A DNA stretch of 64,000 bases from Nesterenkonia muleiensis (GCF_003600155.1 NZ_QWLD01000038.1:1-64000); one strand, 5' to 3'; positions 17,274 through 26,217 are shown, counted from the first letter of the stretch. The notes: generated by a model from the letters alone, not told the origin. Made by a program: numbers and translations.

Positions 17274-17334
17274 TCGTAGGGCTTTCGAGTTGTCGTGGGG
17301 CTGTAGGCCTACGCAGATTCGATAACCCTACGAA
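17274..17334. repeat. Inverted repeat between rimM and trmD
   Basis: TCGTAGGG (17274-17281) pairs with CCCTACGA (17327-17334), and a perfect GTAGGCCTAC palindrome lies inside. The gap is AT-richer than its flanks. It could attenuate trmD relative to rimM or be a dispersed palindrome; a similarly built pair lies at 49371-49414. Confidence 0.45.
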
Positions 17335-17351
17335 AACTAGGGGCTACTGAT

Positions 17352-18059
17352 ATGCGTATCGACCTGATCTCGATCTTCCCCGAGTACTTCGACGTGCTGG
17401 ACCTCTCGTTGATCGGCCGTGCACAGCAGGATGGGGTGCTGCAGATCCACCGGCACAACCTGCGTGACCACACCGAGGACAAGCACCGCAGCGTGGACTC
17501 CCCGCCGGCCGGCGGCGGCGCGGGCATGGTCATGAAGCCAGAGCCCTGGGCCAGGGCCTTAGAAGTGGTCCTGGCGGACACGAACCCCGCGCTGCGACCC
17601 ACGCTGGTCATCCCCACGCCATCAGGCGAGCTTTTCACCCAGGACGCGGCCACACGGCTGGCCGAGCAGCCTCATCTGGTCTTCGCGCCGGGGAGGTTCG
17701 AGGGCATCGACGAACGGCTTACCGCCTGGGCCGCTGAGCACTTCGAGGTCCTCCGGCTGAGCATCGGCGACTATGTTCTCAACGGGGGAGAGGCGGCCTC
17801 AGTGGTCATAGTGGAGGCCGTCACCCGGCTCATCCCCGGAGTGATCGGCAATGAGGCCTCCCTACAGGAGGAGTCGCACAGCGAGGGCCTGCTGGAGTAC
17901 CCGGTCTACACCAAGCCTGCCCACTGGCGCGGACTGGACATCCCCGAGGTGGTCCTCTCCGGCAACCACGCCAAGACCGCACAGTGGCGTCGCGCCCAGG
18001 CCGAGGAACGGACTAAGAGTATCCGCCCCGACCTCTGGCAGCGGTATCAGTCTTCCTGA
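17352..18059 (+). CDS. trmD: tRNA (guanine-N1)-methyltransferase TrmD
   Basis: 235 residues. SPOUT-knot methyltransferase that makes m1G37 in tRNAs and so prevents +1 frameshifting. Visible: MRIDLISIFPEYF at the start, the PPAGGGAGMVMKPEP loop, GRFEGIDERL, and the SAM-binding knot SIGDYVLNGGEAASVVIVEA. The 3' end overlaps the convergent SseB-like gene by 13 bp. Confidence 0.97.
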   Translation: MRIDLISIFPEYFDVLDLSLIGRAQQDGVLQIHRHNLRDHTEDKHRSVDSPPAGGGAGMVMKPEPWARALEVVLADTNPALRPTLVIPTPSGELFTQDAATRLAEQPHLVFAPGRFEGIDERLTAWAAEHFEVLRLSIGDYVLNGGEAASVVIVEAVTRLIPGVIGNEASLQEESHSEGLLEYPVYTKPAHWRGLDIPEVVLSGNHAKTAQWRRAQAEERTKSIRPDLWQRYQSS

Positions 18060-18508
18060 TCAGCGCTCGTGTCCGGGTCAGTGCCGGCCTCGCCGAGCTT
18101 CTGCTCCACAAAACTGCGCATAGCGCCCATCTGCTCGGCGGGAATGAGGAACTGATGCTCGCTCATCGGGTCCAGCACCACACCCACCCCGTCAAGGGAC
18201 TGCACCAGGGAGATCCCGTTGGTCTGCACCACGTAGGGAGCCTGCTCCTGATGCTCGCCGGCGGCCTCTTCGGTGGTGAAGAGCACCGGCAGGGCATTTC
18301 CGTCGTTGTCCTGGACCATCAGCAGGTTCGCCCCCTGCTCGCCCTGAGGATCCGCTGAACTGGCCACGAACACCGGACTGTTGAGGAAAGAGTTGAGGAC
18401 TTTGGTCACGTCCTCCTGGACGAAGCCCTGCTCCGTCCGGTTGTCAGCGGCCTCGATCAAGGCTTGCTTCAGCTCAGGGACAGTATCAGTCGGTGTATCA
18501 GTCATCAT
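18047..18508 (-). CDS. SseB-family protein of unknown function
   Basis: 153 residues (a second ATG follows at once). It matches the SseB N-terminal-like domain pattern: alternating strands such as PVFVASSADPQGEQGANLLMVQ and a central DGNALPVLFTTEEAA. No catalytic residues or membrane segments. Such proteins are common beside housekeeping genes in actinobacteria and remain uncharacterised. It sits antisense between trmD and rplS and overlaps the trmD 3' end. Confidence 0.7.
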   Translation of the reverse strand: MMTDTPTDTVPELKQALIEAADNRTEQGFVQEDVTKVLNSFLNSPVFVASSADPQGEQGANLLMVQDNDGNALPVLFTTEEAAGEHQEQAPYVVQTNGISLVQSLDGVGVVLDPMSEHQFLIPAEQMGAMRSFVEQKLGEAGTDPDTSADQED

Positions 18509-18579
18509 CAGTCACTCTCAGGTCTCAACTCGTGGTGTACGTCAACAGGCGGCAGCTGCCGCTGATGTCCACGCTACGG

Positions 18580-18610
18580 GAGTTCAGCCCAGCACGCGAG
18601 GTGTGGCATA
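18580..18610 (+). promoter_or_regulatory. Candidate rplS promoter
   Basis: TTCAGC, 18 bp, then CATAAT preceded by TGTGG (extended -10). Transcription would begin near 18617, giving a leader of about 190 nt before rplS. The -35 is weak. Confidence 0.45.
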
Positions 18611-18616
18611 ATAGAG

Positions 18617-18800
18617 GGCTGTGCCTACTGGGCGCCGACTCTGCCGCAGGGGATAGGTGCCGGACAGATGGGCCCCACCGGAGCGACCATTCCTCGTCCG
18701 GTGGACTTCACGCCTTATATGACCAGCGCCGTGCGCCTGATGCGCCGCGGTCCGGGTCCCTGACATCAGGGCGCTGACCTGCGGCAGTGCTCTGGAGGAG
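18617..18800 (+). promoter_or_regulatory. Structured 5' leader of rplS (possible L19 autoregulation)
   Basis: CTGCCGCAGG (18641-18650) pairs perfectly with CCTGCGGCAG (18778-18787), which ends 5 nt before the GGAGGA ribosome site. Inside are CCACCGGA/TCCGGTGG (18675-18682 with 18697-18704), CAGCGCC/GGCGCTG (18724-18730 with 18770-18776) and the competing hairpin CCCTGA-CA-TCAGGG (18758-18771). This is a multi-stem junction closed next to the start site, the form expected of a ribosomal-protein leader. Confidence 0.55.
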
Positions 18801-18805
18801 AACCA

Positions 18806-19201
18806 ATGCAGAAGCTTGATTTTGTCGACGCAGCCAGCCTGCGCAGCGATATCCCGGATTTCGCCCCGGGCGATACCGTCAACGTCCATGTGAACATCGT
18901 GGAGGGCAAGACCACCCGTGTCCAGGTGTTCAAGGGCTATGTGCTCGGCCGCCAGGGCTCCGGCATCGGCGAGACATTCACCGTGCGCAAGGTGTCCTTC
19001 GGCGTCGGCGTGGAGCGCACCTTCCCGGTGCACACCCCGGTGATTGAGAAGATCGAGGTCGTCGCCCGCGGCGATGTGCGCCGCGCAAAGCTGTACTACA
19101 TGCGGGATCGCCACGGCAAGGCCGCCCGTATCCGTGAGAAGCGCGAGTCCCAGGTGGCACGTGCTCAGGGTCAGGACGTTGAGGAAACCGTCGAGGCCTG
19201 A
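18806..19201 (+). CDS. rplS: 50S ribosomal protein L19
   Basis: 131 residues. Begins [19 protein letters not shown] and carries the L19 core ([51 protein letters not shown]). It lies at the 30S-50S interface. The ribosome site GGAGGA is 8 nt before the ATG. It follows trmD as usual in bacteria, but with an antisense gene and a structured leader between. Confidence 0.97.
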   Translation: MQKLDFVDAASLRSDIPDFAPGDTVNVHVNIVEGKTTRVQVFKGYVLGRQGSGIGETFTVRKVSFGVGVERTFPVHTPVIEKIEVVARGDVRRAKLYYMRDRHGKAARIREKRESQVARAQGQDVEETVEA

Positions 19202-19376
19202 TTCCTCACTACTACGACGCCGCCCGAACGCACCACGTGCCCCAGAGTTTCAAGGTGACCGAGCACGGCTCGGTGTCCCGGGGAGGTGTTGTTCCGGTCG
19301 CGCATACATATGGTGCCGCCTTTCGGTCGCGTGCGGAGGCCGCGGCCGTCATGCCTAAAGTTCCGATGGCGGGCGT

Positions 19377-20012
19377 ATGAAGCGGTGGCTGCTGGCGGGG
19401 GGCGTCGTGGTGGTGCTGGGAGTGCTGGTGAGCACTCTGGTGCGTCTCTTCGCGGTGGACATCTACGCGGTGGACCAGAACTCCATGGATCCGACCCTGC
19501 GCGACGGGGAACGCATTGTGGTGGCCAAGGACTACCCGGGAAGCGACGGTGTGCAGCGAGGTGACATCGTCGTCTTCGACGGCGAAGGGTCTTTCAGCCC
19601 GTATCAGGGCGGCCCCAGCCTCTCCAGAAGCGTCGAGACCTTGGGCCAGTGGCTCGGGCTGGGCACCGCACCGGATGTCTATGTCAAGCGAGTCATCGGC
19701 GCTGATGGTGACCTGGTGGTCTGCTGCGATGAGACCGGACGGCTCAGCGTCAACGGTGAACCCGATGAGGAGCCGTACCTGGCCGCGCCGCCCAGCGCGG
19801 AGAATCCAGCCTCTGAACTCGGCTTCGAAGCGTTAGTGCCCGAGGGCCGGATCTGGGTGATGGGGGACAACCGGGACGACTCCGTGGACTCCCGGGATCT
19901 GCTCGGTGCCCCCGGCGGCGGTATGATCAGCCAGGACCGCATCATCGGTCAGGCCACCTCCGTCCTCTGGCCTTGGGCGGAGCGGCGCGAACTTCAAGGA
20001 GGCAGGCAGTGA
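19377..20012 (+). CDS. lepB: Signal peptidase I (first of two)
   Basis: 211 residues. An N-terminal membrane anchor (about 5-25) is followed by box B with catalytic Ser (QNSMDPTLRDGERI), box D with the general-base Lys (VYVKRVIGADGD) and box E (WVMGDNRDDSVDSR). It removes signal peptides from exported proteins on the outer face of the membrane. Two Cys in VVCCDETG recur in the second copy. The stop overlaps the next signal peptidase gene as GTGA. The start has no clear Shine-Dalgarno, so an upstream start cannot be excluded. Confidence 0.92.
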   Translation: MKRWLLAGGVVVVLGVLVSTLVRLFAVDIYAVDQNSMDPTLRDGERIVVAKDYPGSDGVQRGDIVVFDGEGSFSPYQGGPSLSRSVETLGQWLGLGTAPDVYVKRVIGADGDLVVCCDETGRLSVNGEPDEEPYLAAPPSAENPASELGFEALVPEGRIWVMGDNRDDSVDSRDLLGAPGGGMISQDRIIGQATSVLWPWAERRELQGGRQ

Positions 20013-20728
20013 ACGCTGCACAGGATCAGGCAGCCGCCTCCGACCCGGAGCAGGCCCCGAAGCGGAAGCGGCACTGGGCGGTGTCCTTCCTCATCGAGCT
20101 GATCGTGATCGTCGGGCTGGCGATCGTGATCTCCTTCATCATCAAGACCTTCTTCCTGCGGGCCTTCTACATCCCCTCAGAGTCGATGCAGCCCACCCTG
20201 GAGGTCAACGATCGGATAGTGGTCAATCTGCTGGCACCAGGTGTGATGGACGTCCAACGCGGCGATGTGGTGGTCTTCGAGGACACCCGCAACTGGTGGG
20301 GAGGCCCCACCCCGGAGACCAACGCAGTGCAGGAAGCCCTGATCTTCATCGGCCTGGCGCCGGACACCTCCAGCCACTACGTGGTCAAACGCGTGGTCGG
20401 CCTCGGCGGTGACCAGGTGGAGTGCTGCGACGAGTCAGGACTCATCACGGTCAACGGCCAACCAGTTGAAGAGCCCTATCTCTACCCAGGAAATGAGCCC
20501 TCCACGGCCGGTTTCGAGGTGACTGTGCCCGAAGACCACGTCTGGCTGCTGGGAGACCACCGCTCTGCCTCCGCCGACTCCCGGTCCCACGTGGACGAAC
20601 CTGACCAGGGTGCAGTGCCGGAGGAGGACATCATCGGCCGGACCCTGAGCATCGTCTGGCCGATAGACCGGTGGGGCGGGGGAGGAACAGACCGGGAGCC
20701 CTTCGAGCAGGTGCCCGACTCCGAATGA
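20009..20728 (+). CDS. lepB: Signal peptidase I (second of two)
   Basis: 239 residues from GTG 20009, with AAGGAGG 7 nt upstream. A cytoplasmic Lys/Arg-rich N terminus precedes a membrane anchor (about 28-50). Box B SESMQPTLEVNDRIVV, Lys in YVVKRVVGLGGD, and WLLGDHRSASADSRSH. The paralogue of the gene before, sharing VECCDESG. Tandem copies are frequent in actinobacteria and may split substrates. The stop overlaps rnhB (ATGA). Confidence 0.94.
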   Translation: MNAAQDQAAASDPEQAPKRKRHWAVSFLIELIVIVGLAIVISFIIKTFFLRAFYIPSESMQPTLEVNDRIVVNLLAPGVMDVQRGDVVVFEDTRNWWGGPTPETNAVQEALIFIGLAPDTSSHYVVKRVVGLGGDQVECCDESGLITVNGQPVEEPYLYPGNEPSTAGFEVTVPEDHVWLLGDHRSASADSRSHVDEPDQGAVPEEDIIGRTLSIVWPIDRWGGGGTDREPFEQVPDSE

Positions 20729-21423
20729 GCCCAGCTGCCAACGCCACCCTGCTGCCTGAATTGGCGCTGGCGGCTGAAACCGGCGCCCGGCGTATCGCTG
20801 GTATCGACGAGGTAGGCCGGGGCGCTTTGGCCGGTCCGGTGACAGTGGGCGTCGTCGTCATCGATCTGACCATGCTCGGTGATGAGGAGCTTTCCCCCAC
20901 CACCGGCGTATGGCCGCCGCTGGAGGGTGTGCGGGACTCCAAGCTGCTCTCCGCGCAGGCGCGCAGGAGGTGGCAGCCTGCCATCTGCGAACAGGTCAGG
21001 GCTTTCAGCGTCCAGCACTCGCCTGCCGAGCAGATCGATGCTGTGGGGATTACCGCGGCCATGGGGGCGGCCGGGAGGTCCGGGCTGGAGGCGGTCCAGG
21101 GGCAGTTGGCAGCGGCTGGGAGCCCCGGGGTAGACCTTGTGCTGCTGGACGGTGTGCACGACTGGCTGCGGGCGGGCATTCCGGTGCGGACCATGGCCAA
21201 GGCGGACACCATGGCGCTCAGTGTGGCCTGCGCCTCAGTGCTGGCGAAGGTGGAGCGCGACTCGCTGATGATCCAGCTGGCCGGCGAGCATCCGGAATTC
21301 GGCTGGGACTCCAACAAAGGATACGGCTCCGCGGCCCACCGGGAGGCGATCCGTTCCTCCGGACCCAGCCCGTATCACCGCAGGTCCTGGAATCTGGGGT
21401 CGGAGCCACTGCCCGGTCTCTGA
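20725..21423 (+). CDS. rnhB: Ribonuclease HII
   Basis: 232 residues from ATG 20725, overlapping the lepB stop. Motif GIDEVGRGALAGPVTVG supplies the first Asp-Glu metal ligands; the further acidic positions are in GVRDSKLLS and VLLDGVHDW. A Ser/Gly-rich C terminus carries NKGYGSAAHREAI. It nicks RNA in RNA-DNA hybrids and misincorporated ribonucleotides. Directly after its stop lies a copy of the 3'-hairpin repeat. Confidence 0.95.
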   Translation: MSPAANATLLPELALAAETGARRIAGIDEVGRGALAGPVTVGVVVIDLTMLGDEELSPTTGVWPPLEGVRDSKLLSAQARRRWQPAICEQVRAFSVQHSPAEQIDAVGITAAMGAAGRSGLEAVQGQLAAAGSPGVDLVLLDGVHDWLRAGIPVRTMAKADTMALSVACASVLAKVERDSLMIQLAGEHPEFGWDSNKGYGSAAHREAIRSSGPSPYHRRSWNLGSEPLPGL

Positions 21424-21515
21424 GCTGGTCCCGCTGGCGGGCAGAGCCAGCTCAGCTCTCGGCCAGCTGACGCTGGCCTTCGCGCCTGAAGTGGTCCCGC
21501 TGGCGGGCAGGCGGA
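21424..21515 (+). repeat. 3'-hairpin repeat after rnhB (one full, one partial unit)
   Basis: Read from the stop: GGTCCCGCTGGCGGGC, stem GCTGGC/GCCAGC, spacer GCTCTCGGC, hairpin GGCCAGC-TGAC-GCTGGCC, then CTTCGCGCCTGAAG at 21477-21490. A partial second unit (TGGTCCCGCTGGCGGGC) starts at 21491. Confidence 0.75.
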
Positions 21516-21938
21516 CCCCTGATCTCTGGGACTCATACGAACGCGGAGTGCTTGTGTGGGCCAGGTCAGGGACCCGCTCAGTCCCCGACGTGGCCCGCAC
21601 AAACGCCAGCGCGTTTCTACGGGTCCCTGACGTCGCGGCTCCCCTCGGCCAACTGGCGCTCGCCTTCACAGCTAAAGCAGTCCCGCTGTTTTCCCGCTGA
21701 GGTTCGGTGGCCCTTTGCGATGACAGGTTGTGACGACAGTTCCGGCAGGAAGCGGGTCAAAGCGCGGTCGTAGGAGGCTGCCGAGCGGCGGGTCTTGGTC
21801 TGGCCGGTGGGGTTTTCCCCATCCTCGGCAAGAACCCCTGCAACACGCCGGGCTCTCCACAGGATACTCATTCTCCTGACGCAACCGCGCCTGCTGGGCC
21901 CATGCTGGTGCTCATCACGGACAGCGGAGAGGAGCACC
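21516..21938. other. Intergenic stretch without a supported gene
   Basis: It holds inverted repeats (GTCAGGGACCCG near 21569 with CGGGTCCCTGAC near 21619; GTGTGGGCC with GGCCCGCAC; AACGC/GCGTT) and a third partial hairpin unit at 21641-21690. The minus strand is open across 21617-22114, but the codons do not resemble a known family and I do not call a gene. Confidence 0.5.
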
Positions 21939-22310
21939 ATGCGGGCCAAGGACCGGACCGGGCTGCTGGGCGAGGAAAAGGCTGCCGAGCATCTTGTGCA
22001 GCAGGGCCACCGCATACTGGAGCGGCGCTGGCGGACCAGGGCAGGTGAGTTGGATCTGATCACGGTGGACGGGCGTGAGCTGGTGGCGGTGGAGGTCAAG
22101 ACCCGCCGCGGCATCGGCTACGGTCATCCTTTCGAAGCGATCACCGAGCAGAAGCTGCTGCGTCTGCGACGGCTGCTCAATGAATATGCCGCGGAGCACC
22201 GTATGCGGCTCACCAGGCGGCGGATCGACGCGGTGGCGGTGATTCTGCAGCGCAATCATCGCAGTACAGAGCCTGAAGCAGTGCTGGAACACCTCAAGGA
22301 CCTGTCATGA
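21939..22310 (+). CDS. UPF0102 family protein (YraN)
   Basis: 123 residues from ATG 21939, after GGAGAGGAGC. A restriction-endonuclease-like fold with Glu/Asp/Lys motif positions in RAGELDLITVDGRELVAVEVKTR split around the strand LVAVEVK. The family is conserved and usually sits beside comM and dprA, as here; a nuclease role in DNA uptake or repair is suspected, not shown. ATGA overlap with comM. Confidence 0.9.
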   Translation: MRAKDRTGLLGEEKAAEHLVQQGHRILERRWRTRAGELDLITVDGRELVAVEVKTRRGIGYGHPFEAITEQKLLRLRRLLNEYAAEHRMRLTRRRIDAVAVILQRNHRSTEPEAVLEHLKDLS

Positions 22311-23866
22311 GTATGGGCAGGGCACGCTCAGTGGTGCTGATCGGAATGGAGGGCCGGATGATTGAGGTCGAGGCCGACATTGGCCAGACTCTGCCGGCCT
22401 TTGTCCTGCTCGGACTGCCCGATGCGGCGCTGCGTGAAAGCCAGGACCGCGTGCGGTCAGCGGCGAAGAACGCCGGGGTCGAGCTTCCGCGGCGCAGACT
22501 GACCGTCAACCTCTTTCCCGCCTCCCTGCCCAAGTCCGGCTCCGGTCTCGATCTGGCAATCCTGATGAGTGCCTGGGCAGCGGATGGACAGGTGGAGGGC
22601 ACCTCCGAGGTGGTCTTTCTCGCTGAGCTGGGACTTGACGGCAGACTCCGGCCGGTCAAAGGGGTGCTGCCGGCGGTGGCCGCAGCAGCCGAAGCCGGGG
22701 TGGGCACCGTAGTCGTGTCCTCACTGAATGCCGCCGAGGCCGCGCTGGTGCCCGGGGTTCAGGTGCTGGCGGCCGACCACGTACTGCAGGTGGCGGCCCA
22801 CTTCCGGACTGCCAAAGCCGGCGAAGCGCCCATCAGCCATGTTCAGGGGCTTCAGCGCCTCACCGGAGGCCTGGCGCATCACGACGACGCCCCCGACCCG
22901 CCAGAGAGCAGAGACTTGGCTGAGGTGCGTGGCCAGCTCCACGCGCGGTTCACCCTGGAGGTGGCTGCTGCAGGCGGACACCACATGATGCTCATCGGTG
23001 CCCCGGGAGCGGGGAAGACCATGCTGGCCGAACGGCTGCCCTCGATACTGCCCCTGCTGGATGAGCAGGAGGCCATGGCTGCCACAGCCATCTCCTCGAT
23101 CAGTTCCGGCGCCACCAGCGTAACGCGCCTGCAGCGCCGCCGTCCTTTTGAGTCCCCGCATCACAGCGCCACAGCCGCATCGATCCTCGGCGGAGGCAGC
23201 AGAGTCCCTGCTCCCGGGGCAGTCACCCGGGCGCATCTGGGCGTGCTCTTTCTGGACGAGGCCCCTGAGTTCCAACGCAACGTGCTCGACTCTCTGCGTC
23301 AGCCGCTGGAAACTGCCACCATCACTCTGCACCGCTCAGCCGGGCACGTCACCTATCCGGCTGACTTCCAGCTGGTGCTGGCTGCAAACCCCTGCCCGTG
23401 CGGTATGAACGTGAAGGACGGCTCCCAGTGCAGCTGCTCGGTCGCACAGCGGCGAAACTACCTCAGCAGACTCTCTGGACCGCTGCTGGACCGCATCGAC
23501 CTACAGATCCAGGTGGAGCGCCCACACTCAGCTGAGCTGGCACCGGCCGAGACGGGTGAAGGCTCCGCGACAGTAGCCCAGCGGGTGCAACAGGCCCGGG
23601 CTCAGCAGGCCGATCGACTGGCCCCCTACGGACTGCGCCTGAACTCTCAGGTCCCGCTGCATCTGCTTGCCAACGAGCTTCGGCTTCCCAGATCCTGCCT
23701 GAGAGCCCTGGACACGGCGCTGGACCGTGCTCAGCTCTCCTTGCGGGGCTATGTCAGGGTGCTGCGCCTGGCATGGACTCTGTCAGACATCTTCCACAAA
23801 GACCATCCGGATGAGGACGAGATTGATGCGGCGATGCAGCTGCGCCTGGTCGGGACGAGCAGATAG
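22307..23866 (+). CDS. comM: ComM/YifB family Mg-chelatase-like AAA ATPase
   Basis: 519 residues. The N-terminal ChlI domain (about 1-165) begins with MSMGRARSVVLIGMEGRMI. The AAA+ core has Walker A GAPGAGKTML and Walker B VLFLDEAPEF, and a Cys-rich insert (NPCPCGMNVKDGSQCSC). The C-terminal chelatase domain follows. In naturally competent bacteria ComM is a branch-migration helicase that extends homology during transformation. Here it lies between yraN and dprA, the conserved actinobacterial order. Confidence 0.94.
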   Translation: MSMGRARSVVLIGMEGRMIEVEADIGQTLPAFVLLGLPDAALRESQDRVRSAAKNAGVELPRRRLTVNLFPASLPKSGSGLDLAILMSAWAADGQVEGTSEVVFLAELGLDGRLRPVKGVLPAVAAAAEAGVGTVVVSSLNAAEAALVPGVQVLAADHVLQVAAHFRTAKAGEAPISHVQGLQRLTGGLAHHDDAPDPPESRDLAEVRGQLHARFTLEVAAAGGHHMMLIGAPGAGKTMLAERLPSILPLLDEQEAMAATAISSISSGATSVTRLQRRRPFESPHHSATAASILGGGSRVPAPGAVTRAHLGVLFLDEAPEFQRNVLDSLRQPLETATITLHRSAGHVTYPADFQLVLAANPCPCGMNVKDGSQCSCSVAQRRNYLSRLSGPLLDRIDLQIQVERPHSAELAPAETGEGSATVAQRVQQARAQQADRLAPYGLRLNSQVPLHLLANELRLPRSCLRALDTALDRAQLSLRGYVRVLRLAWTLSDIFHKDHPDEDEIDAAMQLRLVGTSR

Positions 23867-23879
23867 GGAGTGAGCTGAT

Positions 23880-25157
23880 ATGGCCGGAGGACAAGTCTGG
23901 GCGCAGAAGGATATCCGCGAGTCTCGGGCGGCTCTGTGCCGTCTGATTGAGCCGGGGGATCTGCTCGGGACGGTGACCATCCGTTCGCTGGGCGTTCAGC
24001 AGGCAGAGCACCTGATCCGCTCCGGACAACGGGCCACACACGCCCAGCAGCAGACCGTGGGCGAGGCGGCAGAGGCCGCCGGGCTGGGTCCCCGGCAGCG
24101 AAACCTGGCTGATGCCCTCGACCGGTGGAGGACTCGTCTGTCCCAGCTGGGCGGACCCATGATGCTCGACGCCCTGTACCGCAGAGGTGGCGGAGTCATC
24201 GTGCCCGAGGACCAGGTCTGGCCGGAGCCGTTGCATGATCTCGGTGCCGCTGAGCCGATTGCCGTGTGGTTCCGCGTGGCGGCGCAGGACAAGGAGCCCT
24301 ATGAAGAAGCCGCACTCCGTCTGCCGCGTCCAGGCCGCAGCATCGCACTGGTCGGTTCCCGGGAGATGACGGACTACGGCGGCAGAGCTGCTTGGGAGAC
24401 GGCGAGCGAACTGGCCGCACACGGCGTCTGTGTGGTCTCCGGGGGCGCATACGGGGTCGACGCCGCCGCCCACCGTGGTGCCCTCGCATCAGGGCAGGAA
24501 GCGGAGGCGTCGACGCTGGCCATCCTGGCAGGTGGGGTAGACCGACTCTACCCCGCCGGGAACGAACGTCTTCTGAAGCAGGTGATGGAAGCCGGAATGA
24601 TCCTGAGCGAAATGGCACCAGGATCGGCTCCCACTCGGCACCGGTTCCTGCAGCGCAATAGGATCATCGCGGCGCTGAGCGCAGCCACCGTGGTGGTGGA
24701 GGCTCGGGCGCGCTCCGGGGCGCTCGCCACCGCCCATCATGCTTTGGAGATCGGCCGGCCCGTTGGAGCGGTGCCAGGGAGCATCTACTCTGCCAGCTCC
24801 ACCGGCTGTCATCAGCTGCTGCGGCAGACCCCGGCACAGCTGGTCACCGACGCTGCTGAGGTGATGCAGCTGGTCGCCGATGAGGTGGCGGACACGGTGC
24901 GCCAGGAGATCGATCACCCGATGCTGCCTGGTCCTGCTCAGGCCGAGAATCCGAGGTTAGAAGTTGACGGACTCAGCGATCTGGAGCGCAGGATCTATGA
25001 CGCACTTCCGGTCCGTAGGTTCACCCCAGTGGGCAAGCTCTCCGAAGTTGCAGGGCTGCCCGTCCCGCAGGTCCTCAGCGGCCTCACCCGGCTTCACCGA
25101 AGGCACCTTGCCAGGGCTGACGGCGGCAGCTGGGCGCGGGCCTCCACCAAAGCATAG
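23880..25157 (+). CDS. dprA: DNA-processing protein DprA
   Basis: 425 residues, longer than the usual ~370, with a Q/A-rich N-terminal extension. The Rossmann core begins near 155 with GSREMTDYGGRAAWETAS and contains VVSGGAYGVDAAAHRGAL and VVVEARARSGALATA. A C-terminal winged-helix-like domain (DLERRIYDALPVRRF onward) ends the protein. DprA binds incoming ssDNA and loads RecA. GGGAG lies upstream of the ATG. Confidence 0.93.
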   Translation: MAGGQVWAQKDIRESRAALCRLIEPGDLLGTVTIRSLGVQQAEHLIRSGQRATHAQQQTVGEAAEAAGLGPRQRNLADALDRWRTRLSQLGGPMMLDALYRRGGGVIVPEDQVWPEPLHDLGAAEPIAVWFRVAAQDKEPYEEAALRLPRPGRSIALVGSREMTDYGGRAAWETASELAAHGVCVVSGGAYGVDAAAHRGALASGQEAEASTLAILAGGVDRLYPAGNERLLKQVMEAGMILSEMAPGSAPTRHRFLQRNRIIAALSAATVVVEARARSGALATAHHALEIGRPVGAVPGSIYSASSTGCHQLLRQTPAQLVTDAAEVMQLVADEVADTVRQEIDHPMLPGPAQAENPRLEVDGLSDLERRIYDALPVRRFTPVGKLSEVAGLPVPQVLSGLTRLHRRHLARADGGSWARASTKA

Positions 25158-25180
25158 CCAGCCGGGCCTAGACTGCCGGT

Positions 25181-26110
25181 ATGGCAGAGATAGGCGGTGA
25201 CCCCTTGATCGAGCAGTTCGCTGCTCATCTGCGTGATGAGCGGCGGCTATCCGGTCACACGGTGCGCGGATACACCAGTGATCTCTCTCAGCTCAGCGAG
25301 CACTGCGGGGGACTGCAGAACCTCCGGCTGACGGTCCTGCGCACCTGGTTGGCCGACGTGCACTCAGCCGGGCTGTCCCGCAACACGCTGAACCGCAAGA
25401 CAGCCTCGGTCCGCGCCTTCACCGCCTGGGCCTACCAGCGCGGTCACCTGAAGGAAGACCCCGCAGTGCGTCTCAGATCTGCGCCACGGGGTACTCACCT
25501 GCCTGATGTGCTGCAGGCTGGACATGTCGAGGAGCTCACCGACTCTGTTCGAGCCATGCGCGAAGCCTACGCGCGGATACAGGACCAAGACCCGGTGGGG
25601 TGGGCGGTGGCCGTCCGGGATGAGGCGATGATCGAGCTGCTCTATGCCACAGGCATCCGCGTCTCTGAGCTGGTCGGCCTGAACCTCGACGCGGTGGTCA
25701 CAGAGCGCAGAATGCTCCGAGTGCTCGGCAAGGGCCGAAAGGAACGGATGGTTCCGTTCGGCAATCCTGCGCGGCGCGCCCTAGAGAGATGGGTCCAGCA
25801 GTCCCGGGCTGCGCTGGTAGGTCCCACCAGCGGCGTCGCCCTGTTCCTGGGCCAACGCGGGTCACGCATCGATGTTCGCGTGGTGCGCAGAGTGGTCGAT
25901 GAGGCTCTGTCAGCACTCGGCACCACCTCGGCCAGGGGCCCGCATGCGCTCAGACACACCGCAGCCACACATCTGCTCGACGGCGGCGCAGACCTGCGAG
26001 CCGTTCAAGAGATGCTGGGACATTCCTCCCTGTCCACTACGCAGGTCTATACGCATATCTCTGTGGACCGCCTGACCAAGGCCTATGCCCAGGCCCATCC
26101 CCGCGCGTGA
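25181..26110 (+). CDS. xerC: Tyrosine recombinase XerC
   Basis: 309 residues. An N-terminal SAM-like core-binding domain (about 1-95) precedes the catalytic domain with Arg (YATGIRVSELVGL), Lys (VLGKGRKERMVPFG), HxxR (HALRHTAATHLLDGG), His (LGHSSLSTTQ) and Tyr (VYTHI). With XerD it resolves chromosome dimers at dif. The ATG lies exactly 6 nt after TAGACT (25169-25174), so the transcript is probably leaderless. Location next to dprA argues for the housekeeping enzyme, not a phage integrase. Confidence 0.93.
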   Translation: MAEIGGDPLIEQFAAHLRDERRLSGHTVRGYTSDLSQLSEHCGGLQNLRLTVLRTWLADVHSAGLSRNTLNRKTASVRAFTAWAYQRGHLKEDPAVRLRSAPRGTHLPDVLQAGHVEELTDSVRAMREAYARIQDQDPVGWAVAVRDEAMIELLYATGIRVSELVGLNLDAVVTERRMLRVLGKGRKERMVPFGNPARRALERWVQQSRAALVGPTSGVALFLGQRGSRIDVRVVRRVVDEALSALGTTSARGPHALRHTAATHLLDGGADLRAVQEMLGHSSLSTTQVYTHISVDRLTKAYAQAHPRA

Positions 26111-26217
26111 GCGCATATCCTCCACCGTCTGTTAAGATTGTCGTGAACTCCATCCACGGATGTGCAGGTCCCGGTCGTAGGGGAAGACGTACCGAGACGC
26201 ACAAGTGGAGGATGGAA

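Noticed and set aside
21617-22114. Minus-strand frame in the rnhB-yraN gap, possibly a nuclease remnant
   Set aside because: Overlaps yraN and hairpin repeats; no recognisable motif, so not called.
25181-26110. Tyrosine recombinase as a sign of an integrated element
   Set aside because: Sequence and position beside dprA fit housekeeping XerC; no att repeats or phage genes nearby.
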